From Rostratula benghalensis (Eukaryota; Chordata; Aves; Charadriiformes; Rostratulidae): DNA of 64,000 nucleotides. This document shows, piece by piece, positions 34,372 through 47,464 of this stretch. The stretch covers positions 535,171 through 599,170 of the forward strand of contig VXAI01000302.1 of assembly GCA_013399305.1 (NCBI GenBank). The letters are read 5' to 3'. Made by a program: the position numbers and the translations under genes. Below the pieces are notes generated by a model. That model was not told the DNA's origin and did not search any database. It saw only the letters and a program-made list of their open reading frames with translations. Position 1 is the stretch's first letter. Every line of letters starts with the position of its first letter.

Positions 34372-37300
34372 CTGAAACAAACAAATTAAACTATTAATTT
34401 GAATCTCTGTACAGTCTGAAACCTTTCTAAACTGCATATGTTGTACTCACAAAGCAGCTGAAGATTCAGCTAACTTAGGCCACCATCACTGCAAGCAAAG
34501 AGAGGGCTAATGCTGTCACTGAGCTCACACCTAATGGTCCCCTTTGATAGGAACAAGCATGTATATAACAAGGAACTGATTGATTGCTGAGGGTTTCTAT
34601 AGACTTTCAGACATTTAAAAGAAACTAGATGGCATATAGGAATATACAGGAATAGTAAATCATCTTTGTCAGTGAAGAGAGGTCACTCGGGCAGTTACGG
34701 TAGGAGAGGTATTGAGACCTGTGCCATCCAACACATTAAAAAAAATAAATGGAAAAGAGGTTGAGTGGTGAGGTGACAAAGCTTGATGATGACAGACATT
34801 CTGCTGTGTTGTTAACTGATTAAAAGGAAAAGAGAGAGGAAAGAAATGCCAGATGATTTCAAGCAGTGTTATTATTGAATGCATTTGCTATTTAAAGTGA
34901 GCCAGGTAGGAATAATCATCCTACCTTTGCATACAAAAATATGTGTTTATGCATCAGGAGCAAGATATTTGGGTTATGAAAACAGCAGCAGTCAAAAGGC
35001 ACATGAAAAAATAAGATGTATTAGGAAAGGAAAAGGGAGCACCACATCAAATTGGAAATACATTTGCCTGCATCTTGACTACTGCTGTTCAGTTCTGATC
35101 CAGTCAACTTAAAAAGGGACACAGCAGAGCTGGAAAAGGTTGAGAGAACAAGGATGAGCAAAGGTATGTAATGACTGCTATGTGGGGGACACCAGCAAGC
35201 TTTAGAAGAGATCAGGCAGCAGGTAAAAGTGGTAACATGGAAACAGTGAGTAGGCACCTATTCACACTTTATTCCAACACAAGAATTAAAAAGCAAATGC
35301 AAACCAGAGGAAGTAATTCTTCACACAAAACTGCTAATCTGTGTCACTAAGACTGCCCAAAAGCTCACATGGGCTCTAAAGGAGACACAGTAATTTCATA
35401 CTGAAGTAGTCCACTGATCTGTTACTGCATCTGTGGAGACACATTCGGCTCAGAACTAAAAATACTGAAGACTGGAAGAGTATCAAGGCCTGCTGGTAAC
35501 CCTGGCCATCTACTCCTGGCTATTGCTGACAACAGGTACAGAACTTTGATCTCACTCAGTTTGGCTCTTGCATCTGTTAAATAAAAGCTCAGATCCCTTA
35601 CAACATCAGCAAACACAAATAACTGGGTTTCAAAGGAGAATCAACCTCTCCCTCCAATTCTACTGCCGTGCTACACCAGACTACATTCAGTGCCTTCATC
35701 TATACATGTGGCACCTCTGATTTACCAGAATCTAATCTAGAGCTACTGTGAATCAAAGATGTACATGTACTGTTCATAGGTATTAAGCAATTTAATGCTA
35801 ACAAAATGCTAACTTAACCTGATTTGGGAGATTGCCCAAAACAGAGCTCTATTTTTTGCTGAAGTTAAAAAAAAAAAAAAGAAAAAAAAAAAGGCACATC
35901 CTGAAATACATCGAAAGATCCACTGCATGCATCTGACCCAACTGCATTCATTATTGGTTCACACTGTCTAAGGTCCATCTGGTTTAGAACACTTTTCAAA
36001 ACAGGTGTTGTGGTAAGGCTTGTTTCTGAGGGGCCGAGGGGTGTCTTTGTTGTTTAAAATAGTGTAGGACACGAGAACTTGGTGTGATACTAATGGCCCC
36101 TTGAACAAGAGTGAAAGCATTTCCATTGTGTACCAGTGGCCTACCTTGTGGAGGTCTGTCCAAAGTATACCAAAGTGTGAACCGGTCAGGATGCTTCTTA
36201 GCAATGTCCTCTAGCTCAGCTCTCAGTAATATATCTTTTTCTGTCTGCAAAACAAGACCCCTGTTTAGCTCCAAACCATCCCAAGATGCCCTCTAGTTTC
36301 AGTTCATCTGACATTCAGCAAAATAAATCCAATGGTAACTTGTTCAAAGAAAGAAAGTGGGGTTTTTTTCCCCTTACATAATATGCTGTTATCATTACAG
36401 GCTTCTGTAAATTCAAATTAAGAACAACAAGATACTATGAGAGTTAATAGCCATCTAAACACTGGCAATTGAAGTAACTTCTTAGTTACAATTAGGTGGA
36501 TTTGTCTCTGTCCCTGGCAAACATGGTCCTGTACCTGCAGGGTGAAGGTCAAACAGGTTAACAGAACAAAATACCATTTCCTTGAAATCAATGAAGGAGT
36601 AAAATGAGTAGAGGGATCAGAATCTATTTTCACTATTTATTCCCTAATATAGGAATTAGGGAATTAGCCATCTTTAAAACGAATAAAAGATCATGGTACC
36701 TAAGGGAGTACCACAGAAGTATTTATAAAGAGCTTTATAGATACATATTTTTTTATACAGTTGATCCTTAAATTGTTTTATCCCAAGACAAGATATTAAG
36801 AGCTTACATAATAACTATTTCCTGCTCCTCCCTGTACAGATCATTTTTAAATCTCTCAGATAATATTTTCTTACAAATGGTGGGGGGAAATACGCCAAGA
36901 CGCTGGAAGAGTATGAAACACAAAAAGCAGTATTTTCTCCAGGCTCAATGTCCCATCAGTTTACAAAGCCCTGAGGCCAGCAGAAACAGTAGGCCATTAA
37001 AGGACAAAAAGAGATGAATCATTATACTCACCTGATTAGCAAAAAGAAGGGAACATTTTGTGGAGTCCTTCGGATCATTTGTGATACGACGAATCAGCTG
37101 CAACATAGGAGTTATTCCTGTTAAAAAAGAAAGTGGTTAAAAAAATGGGTATTTCATTCTGCAACTGCAGTTTCAGTATTAATGCCATATTCCTTCAGAC
37201 TTCAATGGAGCTTAGTTTGCACGGAGCTACATACCTCTGAAGTTCTAATCCATGTGAAATGCAAAAGTTGGGGGGTTCTCTTATTAGAAATCATTCCACA

Positions 37301-40300
37301 CAAAACCAAAACCACAAGACTTGGATCTGGGGCTTTCCTCTTCAGCATCCTCTATCACATACAGTAATTTTACCCTCAAGACATTCTCCTAAAGTATTTT
37401 TTATTATTGAGACTGAAGTGCAGAGAGATGAAATGAGACATCTCTGAGGTCCCACAGTAGATCAAGATTAAAACTCTCAAATTGCAATCTCCTGGGACAT
37501 GAGCTCAAGCCACTGAAAAGCCTCAGGTTGCCAAACGCTCATGGAAAGAAACACAGGTGTAAGTGAGGTGCTACTACAGTACAGTGTTCTCACACGCATC
37601 CATAAAGACATCTTCATTCTCTAGCCATTCCATATGATGAAAATAGTTTTACCTGTTCCTCCAGCTATCATCCCGAGATGCTTCGCAGACTTTTTCTCTG
37701 CTTCAGACTTCTTATGAGGCTTGATAAGAAAGGTACCTAGAAGAAATATTCAAACAAACATGGATACAAATTCCATAGGAATAAATTACTACAGCCTACC
37801 AATTAATTAGGAAGGATCTTCTGGAAATGCTAAATGGCCTCACCAGAGCATTGAGCACAGAGCTTTGTCTCTGTAAACACCAATCGTAGCTTTGAACAAG
37901 TGACTGACTCCTTTCCCTGCCACCCAATATAGTTTACTTTAAACTCAAGGATTTTTACATCACTGCCTACAACACAACCTGGCAACTGTGAACGTTAGTG
38001 GTAGCCAACAGTAACCACAGCCTACTACAGAGAAGGTTTCTTAGGCCATCTGCATCATCCACACTTACACCAGATGTCTAGCCATTTGTGTGTTTCCACA
38101 CTCAAGTTGTAATTAAACCAGCATCAAGCAAGAACCCCTACAAAGATTAGAATCAGGAATGTTGGAGCCTTGCATATTTTTATCAAGCACTCCATTATTG
38201 TAATTAGTTTCCAGTTAATGACACTCACAGTCAGCTAGGTGACTATTCCAGTGTCTTGTGATAAGAAGACCTTGCTGAAGTCTGCTCCACACCTGGTAAT
38301 ACCATTGCTTCAGAACTATCACAAAACCAGTCTGTAATTGAATTAACCTCCAAGAACTAAGCCAAAGGAAAAGCCCATGAAAAGCAATCTATAAGAAAAG
38401 CAGTTGACATATTCCAATTAAAGGAGATCTATAACTAGTAACGAGCTTTCCTAGCTACTACTCTTTGTAGCGGCCAAAGCAGAGCAGAAAGGAACATTTG
38501 TAAAACACACATTGCTTGTTTCCTCTGGGATATGACAGCTTCATCAGTTTATTACTGATCATAAAAGGTCACGATTCAGAGAAGTGCTGAGTACTTATCT
38601 CACTGAGATGAGAGCAAAGCTCAGTCTTAGGCCTTCTCAGTCAAGATCAGTGCAAAACCTTTCGCTTGCATCTTAAAAGAGGATTACTCCTCTGAACTTA
38701 CTTCCTCCCAGTGAACTCAGACCTGGTTTAATCATGAAATGGAGCTGGCTTTCAGTCAGCAGGTTATTCAGTAACAACACTGAGATTCTCAGAGGGCATT
38801 TTAGGCCACAACCTCCCTTTTTTAAGAAGCATGTGGGACATGTCCCTGCACATGTATAACACTGCAGCCTTCTCGGTAACACAATGCAATAATGATTTTT
38901 TTTCAGATTTAACTATATAGCCCCAAGAATGAGACAATAACCAGCTATTCCTCAAATAAAGTAAACACAAAGTACTCTTTTCCATCATACCAACACTGAT
39001 GATCTCTTGGTCAAGACGAGGAAAGGTGGATTTTCTCTTTTCCACTTTTTAAAAATGATTCTCTATGAAGTTGTCAAGTTTTAAAAAACACCTCAAAATA
39101 AGCAATACAAGTTCCTCTTTTTTGGCCTCCCACCTTCACATCACAGTACCTGCCCCCTTATAGACAAGGAGCCCATTTGGCCCTCTGAAATCAATAGTAT
39201 CTCCAATCTTCATGTCATTTAGGTACTGGGACATCTTCCCACCTTCTGGAAACTTCGGATTCATATTTTTGTGGTAGACCTGTAAAAACAATAATTTGTA
39301 TGTTGATAATTTGTATCAACCACTGGCTTTCCTCCAGACAGTATTACGAACTGCAGAATGCAATATGGGAGGTCTGAAATATAGCATCTGAGAAAAAGTG
39401 AGAAAATTCTTTGCTCTTAGTTATCTGATGTGCTAAAAGAAGTAAAATGCTCTCTCATGGACCTGTTCCTATGCTCTCTGCCAACAGCCAAGCTCACAGG
39501 AATAGGCAGCAGGCAGATTATGTCCTGGTGCCCCCATTAAATAAGGCCTGCAGCAAGAACCTTATGTCACCCCATTTTTGTAATCACTCCTTCTGACAAT
39601 AGCATTCCTGCATCTTTTTAAGACTTTCCCAGAGGCTTTGGCAGCATGATAGCTTTTTCACCTTTCAAAGTACCTAAGTATTAAGTAGTTAATTCACCAT
39701 ACTTGTAACATGAAGTACAGAGCATGCAAAAAAAGGCCAGAATTTTGCCTAAGGACAAACTCCATTACAGAAAAGGATTAGCACATCCAGAAGTTCGGGG
39801 ATCAAATCATCCTGCATTCTTTAGCTTAAAGGATTTCAGGATTTCCCTTGCTTCTGTATCCCATTTTCTTAATCTATAAACACATTAGCACAACTGGTGA
39901 TGCTTACAGATGTATAATGGCAATCTGAAGCATCACCAAAGACAGTAGTTAGTTCTTACTGACCATTAGCAGTAAGCACTATTAGCAGCACAGGCAGTCG
40001 GAGGGAGAGAAACTGCTATTTGTGCACTGACAAACAGAAGACACTAGGGAAGTTCCTGCAGCACTGCCAAAGAAATGAATCTCTTCTCCATCTCCCTACC
40101 TCTGCTATCTCTGAGTAACGTACAGCAGAGACACGGGATACAACTTACTATCCAAAGAAATGGTGAAATGAATTGTTTGCCACATAGTCATCCTATTTGG
40201 AAGAAAATCAAACAAAATAAACTCTGTATTTCACTAAAATGAAGTACTTTCCTTCCTTCCAGTTAGCAATTTATCTGTGTTAAAGGAAACCAAAATTCAC

Positions 40301-43198
40301 CTTTATAATTAAATCAACATAGCCTTTTGTCTCATCACTGGAAACTGGGGTGTAGGCTCGAATCACCAGATTACCATCGATTTTTGCGGAAAGGTAAACA
40401 TGTTGGCCTAGGGAGAAAGAATTACAAACTGATTATTTATTTTTTCATCCCTGGAAGACAGTACAAGTGAGAAAAAACAGGTAGCATAACAAGCAACGAT
40501 GGAGGTTTTTACCATATAAATGTTGTATAAAACATCTGTTCTCTTTTTTTCAGGAAGGATTTCTGGATTGGGGTAACTGGTACATTACAGAATCAAGGAT
40601 AAGATAACAGGAAAGGAGGAAATTTATAGTAACATAGTGATAGAGAGAGTTTGCTGCTCAAGTACTCTCTGTATTTTGTGTTCTACTGTTCTCATATTTG
40701 CAGAATGGAAGGGGTTGGAAGGGACCTGTCAAAGCAGGTTCACCTACAGCAGGTTGGACAGGAATGTATCCAGGCAGGTTTTGTGTATCTTCAGAGGAGG
40801 AGATTCTACAACCTCTCTGGACAGCTTGTTCCAGTGCTCTGGCACCCTCAAATTAAAGAAATTAATTCACACAATTTAAATTAAAGAATTTTTTCCTTAT
40901 GTTCAGACAGAGTTTCCTGTCTTCCAATTTGTGTCTGTATCCTCTTGTAATTATGAAGTGAAAACACTTTTATTTTGAGCAACATTATCCTGGTAAAATG
41001 CAGAAGGTGGGAATCTCCCAGGAAGTAATGTGGCCCATACAGTTTCAGGACCTCATTCTTAAATTCTTAAGAATAAAATCTGGATAAACACAAGCACTGC
41101 AGGGTACATCTCAATTTATCATTTGTCTAGTTAATGTGGGTAGTTCAATTACACTTTCCCATACAAGCCAGAATAGAATTTGGAGAAAGACTGCTGCCCT
41201 TGAGAGGCAGCATGCAAGAAGGACGTGCTCACAGCATGGAATGGGAAAGACCCTGACACTTGCCATACAGCACAGGAGACTGCAAAACACAGTACAGAAC
41301 AAACAGGGCTACATCTGCCACATCTGCAGATCAAAAAAGGGAGACCTTCCCCTGCACAGATTACCACTGATTCAAGGTCCAAGGTTCAATGCCATCAGTT
41401 TTGCAGGGTACAGGCAAGAAGCCTCTGCCAATCCTAGTCTGAAATGAACTCCGTGGTACAGAAAGCAAGACAAAAGTATGCATATGTATGTAAATCAAAG
41501 CTCAGTGCACACACAGAAATAAATGGCTGTGAACATTTCAGCATCTTCTACATACAGCAGTTGTATTTTCTGCTTTGTTCTGCACAGAGTAGTTACAAAC
41601 TTTCCAGGCAGAAGACTTGCTCTCTTTGTCCTTTACAAGTGCAACCCTATTCACCAAAAGCAAGAGGGCAGTTGACAATAAACCGAGGGCACCAGGTGGA
41701 AGTAGAATGCAAATAAGAAATATGAAAAGGCTCTGACAGGTACCATTCTTGCTTATATCCTGTCTGGTCACGAATTGCATCAGACTCAGTTGTTTCACTG
41801 TTCTTGTTCTAAACTACATCACACAATTTAACAGAAGCCGAACAAACACGCATAAAAGATCAGAAATACAACCCTTTGGGAAACCTGACATTTCTTTCTG
41901 ATACAGCAGCATTCAGATACAACCTTTAACTCCTTGCTCTGCTGTGCCTTAAATTCCCAATCAATAAGAAGTCCAAGAACTATGAGCACAGTTATAAATC
42001 CCCAAGCCAGAAATGTATGCGATGAAGCATTTTCAGTACTTACCTACAGGTAATCCTAATATATGATCTGGTGAAGGTAGCCCAAATCTGAATTTCTTAG
42101 TATCATGACTGATTTCCTGAGAAAAAAAAAAACAAAACAAAACAAGCAAAATCAGAAACAGGCTAACATCACCACTGCTTTGAATTTCAAACCCTACTCA
42201 ATACAATATGCTTCTCTAAGCCTGTTCTTTGTTAGCATGCAAGCCAAGTACTTGGAAGGAAAGCAGAAACAGCTTTGAAAAATAAAGTTTAAATACATCG
42301 AAGTTTTAGAAGCAGGTTTTTTTTCCTCTGTAATTCCCCAAGGAGTGACTTCTGCCTGTCTGTGCAATCCCTGGAGCTTCTTTTACATAAAGAAAATCTG
42401 GAAACCCTCTGCTGCCCAAGGCCAGTGAGCACATGTCGTAATTCATGCCTAAAGATCTGGAAAGACACAACACGCGGAAGCACAGGCTGTTGGGTTTACT
42501 TCTTGCTGATGCACATTGGACAGAAACCAAGGGTGAAACACAGCTATAAACTAGGATTTAAACATACAAAGCCTCCTCTTGAAACAACTGTACCACCCTG
42601 GCAGAGACATAAATACTTCTAAGAATCCTGATGTACCCTAGGGAAACACTGTGGGAAGTCACAGCCACCCTTTGAAGGGTCTGTGCACTTCTCTGGCCCT
42701 AAGGCCGGGGTCAGCCCGTGACCAACCGCCCCCTCGGTGTCGTCGTCGTCCCCCCAGCCCAGGGCAATGGGCCGACAGTGCCTCAGACTAGCCCCCCGAA
42801 CCAACAGCCCCATGAATTCTCCCGGGCCACCGGACCAACCCTCCCGGCCCGCCTGGCCGATGGGCAGCAAAGGGCAGGCGCGACCCCCCCTCAGAGCCGG
42901 GACAAAGCAAGGGGTTCGGGCGCGGCAGAGGCCGCCCCGGGCGCTCGGTCACCTCTTTCTCCACCAGCCGCAGCGGGTACTTGGCGAGCGGGTCCTGCAA
43001 GGTGACGAGGCCGCTCGCCCTCCACCCCGTCCCCCTGAGCAGCAGCAGCAGCAGGGCAGATGCAGCTACCACGGCGACGGCGACAGCCACAGGGACATCC
43101 TGTGAGGAGGAGAAGAGCAAGGCGGTGAGGGGAACAGCCCGCCACACTCGCACGCCGCCCTCCTCCCTCTCCCGGTCCCTCACCACAAGCGCTTCCAT
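34199..43198 (-). CDS. CYB5R2: NADH-cytochrome b5 reductase 2, complete gene, 9 exons
   Basis: FAD enzyme passing electrons from NADH to cytochrome b5, supporting lipid desaturation, sterol synthesis and heme-protein reduction (family knowledge). Coding exons in transcript order: 43184-43198, 42953-43099, 42044-42116, 40301-40407, 39150-39279, 37653-37736, 37032-37117, 36145-36244, 34199-34371. Phases agree; total 915 nt, 304 aa. Residues 8-25 are a hydrophobic Val/Ala/Leu anchor; the FAD motif RAYTPVSS is at 95-102 with GGKMS at 127-131; the NADH motifs are GGTGITPM at 183-190 and CGPPPM at 277-282; the C-terminus is FSY. The core [16 protein letters not shown] and position beside PPFIBP2 support CYB5R2. 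Human CYB5R2 is 276 aa with a shorter polar N-terminus; the anchored 304-aa form resembles CYB5R1/R3. The start ATG sits in an ideal Kozak context. Confidence 0.94.
35030..35375 (+). repeat. old CR1/L3-type LINE 3' fragment
   Basis: Within a CYB5R2 intron. Phrases such as AAAAAGGGACACAGCAGAGC and GTAATTCTTCACACAAAACT recall the end of an ancient CR1-superfamily LINE ORF2 and 3' UTR common in sauropsids. Frames are broken. Subfamily not determined. Confidence 0.6.
36145..36244 (-). CDS. CYB5R2: CYB5R2 NADH domain exon
   Basis: Acceptor cttgttttgcag, donor gtaggc, phase 0 to 1. It encodes [20 protein letters not shown] then LWYTLDRPP. Confidence 0.95.
37032..37117 (-). CDS. CYB5R2: CYB5R2 NADH domain exon
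   Basis: Acceptor cttttttaacag, donor gtgagt, phase 1 to 0. It encodes [20 protein letters not shown] then SLLFANQ. Confidence 0.95.
37653..37736 (-). CDS. CYB5R2: CYB5R2 inter-domain linker to NADH domain
   Basis: Acceptor atttcttctag, donor gtaaaa, phase 1 to 1. A Lys-rich linker then [10 protein letters not shown], the start of the NADH pyrophosphate loop. Confidence 0.93.
39150..39279 (-). CDS. CYB5R2: CYB5R2 FAD domain exon (GGKMS)
   Basis: Acceptor gtttttacag, donor gtactg, phase 0 to 1. It encodes [20 protein letters not shown] and [11 protein letters not shown]. Confidence 0.95.
40301..40407 (-). CDS. CYB5R2: CYB5R2 FAD-binding exon (RAYTPVSS)
   Basis: Acceptor ctttctccctag, donor gtgaat, phase 1 to 0. 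It contains RAYTPVSS, the RxYTxxS flavin motif, then GYVDLIIK. Confidence 0.95.
40700..40950 (-). repeat. CR1 LINE 3' region, minus orientation
   Basis: Contains GGTTGGAAGGGACCTG, then CTACAACCTCTCTGGACAGC and CCTTATGTTCAGACAGAGTT, classic CR1 3' sequence in reverse. Intronic in CYB5R2, same sense as the gene. Confidence 0.9.
42044..42116 (-). CDS. CYB5R2: CYB5R2 FAD domain exon
   Basis: Acceptor preceded by a long T tract, donor gtaagt, phase 0 to 1. It encodes [20 protein letters not shown] then GLPV. Confidence 0.93.
42953..43099 (-). CDS. CYB5R2: CYB5R2 membrane anchor and start of FAD domain
   Basis: Acceptor ctcctcacag, donor gtgacc, phase 0 to 0. It encodes [20 protein letters not shown], a hydrophobic anchor with a CTG-repeat Leu run, a basic stop and [16 protein letters not shown]. 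Confidence 0.9.
43184..43198 (-). CDS. CYB5R2: CYB5R2 first coding exon (MEALV)
   Basis: GCCGCCATGG gives a perfect Kozak start. Five codons, then donor gtgagg, phase 0. It lies inside the CpG island. Confidence 0.82.
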
Positions 43199-43460
43199 GG
43201 CGGCCGCCTACAGCTCCCCAGTCTGCAGTCACCGCTCCACCTGCGCCCTCTGCCCGGCCCGCCCCGCACCGCCCCCGACGGCGGGCGGCCCTGCCCGGCC
43301 CGGCCCGGCCCCGCCGGAGTTCCGCCTCCCGCCGCCGGGCACGCCTGGGGGAGCCGCCGGCGTGGGGCACTGCGGGCCGGGAGATGCTCCGCATCACAAG
43401 GCGTGTGACACCCTGCTGGGACCCCGCTCCTCTCCCAGCCCGGGCTGAAACAGGCTACCC

Positions 43461-46400
43461 TAGGAGAGGAGTTCCCCTCTGAAGTGTCGGCTTGGTAAAG
43501 CTAAAAGCATCTTTAGGAATACTTAGTTATTTCGTGTGTCCCGCGCGCAGATCTCGCTGAGGGACGGGACTGTGGGACCGCTTTGGACGGGAGGTCCTGC
43601 TCCCAGGATGGGGGCACACCACGGGCCGCCGCAAGCAACCAGACTCACTTTGCACAAAACCCTGGTGAAGAAACAGCCACAAAATCCAGTTACCCGGGTT
43701 GGACACCCACTGGCTATGCTCCTTTTTCCTCCACTGCACAATTCTACCTCAATTTTCATTGCCTTCCTGTTCAGCAAGAGTGCTGCAGGAGTTCTGGTCC
43801 AGTCCCAGTTTGTCCAGTCTGTCGTGTAAAACAGTGAAGTTCAAATTCCCTAGGCAGAACTGACATACAACCTCACAATCTAACAATACAAGTTTCACAG
43901 GTAAAGACATCCATCATCTTTCATTTTCGTACGCAAACACCCTCGAGTCTGCAATTGGTACAACCTCAGTGAAAGGCCACGAAGGCTGTGCCAGCATTTC
44001 AGGTGAGGGCTGCGTTGCAACGTCAGTGCCTCCAGCACTGCTCACTGCTTGGAGTTGCATTTGTGACTCTCTCTGCAGACAGCACCTACACTCTACAGTC
44101 TGTGTTGCCAACTGCTAGCAATTGACCAATTAACTAAGGAAGGGGGAGGCAAGAAAGCTGAATTTCAGCTAGTGCGACTGAGGGAATGGAAATGATTTAT
44201 TAATTTCTGCCTTATCCCCTGGGCCAAAATTTTTGTTTGTTAGTGCTGCTTGTCACAAAGTATTTAGTGTCCGTGCACTTTAATTTCCTTTAAATTGCTT
44301 TAAAACGAAAAACCAAAACCACAAACCAAAACCACAGAAGAGACTAAGTATCAATATTCTCTCTACAGAGTGTAGGACATGAACACAGGGTTTGGAACAC
44401 ACACACAAAAGTCAATTAAAAGAAAATACAAGCCCCTGAAGTCCGAGCCTACGCCACATGGTTCAAAATAGTTTATCTAAAGTAAAAGCATGCCCATATC
44501 ACACAGACACATCTTTGTCAGGAGGAAGAAAATAAACTGCTCAATTCACTTTTTTGAAAGCATGCAAAGAACCAAGTCTAGTCACTTCAGATGAAGAAGT
44601 AACAGTCTCTCTGCACATCCAAAACAAAAAGCTGTCCTTGAGCCACTTGTCCACAAAAAGTACAAAGGAAAAAAAGCTGGAGGAAAAGAGAAGAAGACTG
44701 AGAAGACGGCATGAGATATGGTTCCACAGTACTACCTAAATACTATGATTGTCAGATTTTTTTGTGTAGACCCACTCTGGAAAGTGAGAGAGACAGGAAA
44801 TACATAGCATGCATACCTCCAGGCAGAATACATCTAGGGAAGGATATGATGCTGCTGTGCTATCGCTCCTCTGGCTTCATCCAGGAGGTTGTGGGAGCGC
44901 AAGCAACCAAGAACAGAACAATGCAGTGAGCCACTATGCTGTACAAAGGTAGAGGTGGTGGCAAAGTAAAAGAATTATGAAGCAAGTATTTACAGGCAGT
45001 ATACCAGAGTCAGAGATCAACAATGTCTTTAACATCTTTTTCAGGCTATATAGCTGGAAAACAGATTCACACCCCAGTTACTTCCTTTTCCATACTATTG
45101 CCAGATACGATTTAACAATGGCCACATACTTCCCATTTTCTGAAGATCTCCCTTTTCCAACAAAAGTTCTCTATTGACCACTCCTGCAAAGGCTATCTGG
45201 GTGCATCACTGGCAATGCTGTTGGACCATTCCTTAGAAGGAAGACTTATAGTCAAAGATGCTCATGTCAACCAAAGGTCAGAACAAGATATTTTTGGACA
45301 TAGATATTGATTCTAAATATTTAGCACAGCGCTAATGAGTAACAAAATGAGCATTCATTTGCTTCCATATTACAAAGAAGCTATTTGTACTTACATGCCA
45401 ACTGAAGAAGGTTTATATCCAGATTTTAAGCATGCTGGGAACCTGAGCCTACCTCAGTAACTAGGTAGGCTACTGGTATACTAACTTTTGACTGTAGGGT
45501 TCAGGAAAGCCTCATAATAACTGTTAAGAATTAAGGTGGACTTCATACAAATTTTTGGAAAAAACCTAATTCCATTGCATTAAAGTAATTTTTTTATTTT
45601 TTTTTTAAATCCGATTTTATTTGCTTCACAAACCAGTTCACATTATTGCTAAAAGATACTATCAGTTTACAATAAACTAAAAAGATACAACAAACAAAAG
45701 CAAAATGAGACTATCACTAAAACCATACCAGGTTTTACAACAAACACAAAAGGCCAGCATCATGCAGTTAAGCAAAAATCAAATCAAATACAAATAATTG
45801 AAGATAGCATTCCTACTATATGAAAAGAATTTTTTTTAAGTGATATAAATTTATTGGCATATAGCCACTCCATTCAGCTGGGCTACCACAGCTCATACCT
45901 GCTGTGGTTCTCCCCCAACCTTTTACGTTATTTGAACACACGTACTTGATATCCTTCTATTAGATTAATAGCAGATAAAAACTTTACAGGTATTTTAACT
46001 CATCATGTTCCTGTTAAGCAAAATGGAATATCAACCAAGCGATTAGACACATCTGCTCCCAGCATATTTAAACTGGCATAGTTAGCTAATTGCAAGTTTC
46101 ACCATAATAGAACATTATCAGACTTCCATAATGAAAAATTGCAAAGTATATTTTCCCTCCATTGCTTTCCAAAGACCTCTTCAAATAGTTTAGCAAAGAT
46201 AGAACAAACATAATATCCATAATGTAATACATCTTACACTTAATCTGAATTTGTCCATAGTCTTTCCACCATAAAGTATTTTCATAATTTCACAGAAAGT
46301 TCATGCTCCACATTATTTTGTGGACTTTTGCCTGAAACTTTACAGTGAAGAGACCAAACTGATGAAAAGTACTTACGGTATTCTTTTGTGAATAAAGGTA

Positions 46401-47441
46401 GAGATTATTTTTTTCTTTTCCCCAGCAACAGAATAAAAGTGTATCTTTAAAATAAGTTCTAAACTAGTGTCTTCAAAAAAGTAGGGTTAGTGGCACCAAA
46501 TGCATATATGGGAAATACATCGTTCAAGATTTTTACCATTAATCTCAGGAAAAAAAAAAAAAAAGTGTGATCTCTTACTTCTTTTGTAGTTATCTTCCAG
46601 ACCATTGAGTCAAAGAAGGATTATACTTGTGTTACCTATTGTACTGTCATACTGATCTAGCTTCTAAACATCAAGACTGTGCATGGAACTGTCTGCCAAG
46701 CTAACAGGAGCCTGTTGTCACAGTCTGTGGTGTAAGCAGCCATCTTGACAAAATCCAATCTGCTATTTACAAGTAAATGTTCTCAGTTTGCAGTCTGTGG
46801 GTTACACAGTACATCTTTAATTATATGCATACATCAGCATGGTGCCAAAGGCCCTTGGCCTAAACCACTTGCCTTTTCAAACGCTTCTGTTTAAACAACA
46901 TACAATTTGTTAAAACTGGAACTGTATTAAGAACACCCCTTTCCCAGCACCTGAATTGACTCATATCACTAATGACTAGAAAATGTTCTTCTGCTCTTCA
47001 GTGCTGCACCCCTCCTGCCACTGCCAAGGTCCTCACATTGCCAGAGGTAACACTCTCATTGACCTTCATGGAAGGATGACTGACTGCCTCTTCAGTTATT
47101 TCACACAGGCACATATTTAATCTCATTTCTGCGGTATTTTTATGCTCTGCAGTACTACCTCCAAGGATATGCTTGGTTTATGGTGGATTATTTTCCCTCT
47201 CTTCTAAATTAACAAAGTGACAAAAGCCTGCAAATAACTCGTATCTGTTCCAAGCACATTCGTAAAGCCGGAGTCTTGATTCAGGGAAATCAGCTGTAAA
47301 TTCATCAGGATAAGTATCAGCTACTTTGGAATCTGGTCACCAATCATGAATTAACATTGTCTCACCAAATTTTCTTTTCAATGACATTTATGCTTTGGAA
47401 GCGTTTTACAATGTGGTCCATCAGAACTGCTCTTTTGATGG
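43461..47441. other. intergenic DNA between OVCH2 and CYB5R2
   Basis: No coding exon recognised. From about 45.6 to 47.4 kb it is AT-rich with several minus-strand AATAAA-like sites (for example near 45592, 45618 and 45849) and could be a long OVCH2 3' UTR. Nothing else identified. Confidence 0.5.
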
Positions 47442-47464
47442 TCACACCATGAAAACGGGAAGAT
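47442..47464 (-). CDS. OVCH2: possible alternative terminal coding exon of OVCH2
   Basis: A strong acceptor (tttttcttggtttttgtag) would join in phase to the donor at 47843, adding DLPVFMV and a stop in place of GMY. Inference from splice signals only. Confidence 0.35.

Larger units (their letters stand above)
42700..43460. promoter_or_regulatory. CYB5R2: CpG island promoter of CYB5R2
   Basis: Abrupt rise to very high GC with dense CpG, covering the first two coding exons and the presumed transcription start just right of 43198. No TATA box seen. The next gene to the right is on the same strand and far away, so there is no sign of a bidirectional promoter. Confidence 0.8.

Noticed and set aside
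36418..36633. 71-codon minus-strand open frame between CYB5R2 exons
   Set aside because: Lies in an intron and matches no part of the reductase.
41136..41447. 103-codon plus-strand open frame in a CYB5R2 intron
   Set aside because: No domain resemblance, antisense to the gene, overlapped by other random frames.
42718..43448. Several long overlapping open frames on both strands
   Set aside because: High-GC CpG island with few stop codons by composition; only the two CYB5R2 exons there have splice sites and homology.
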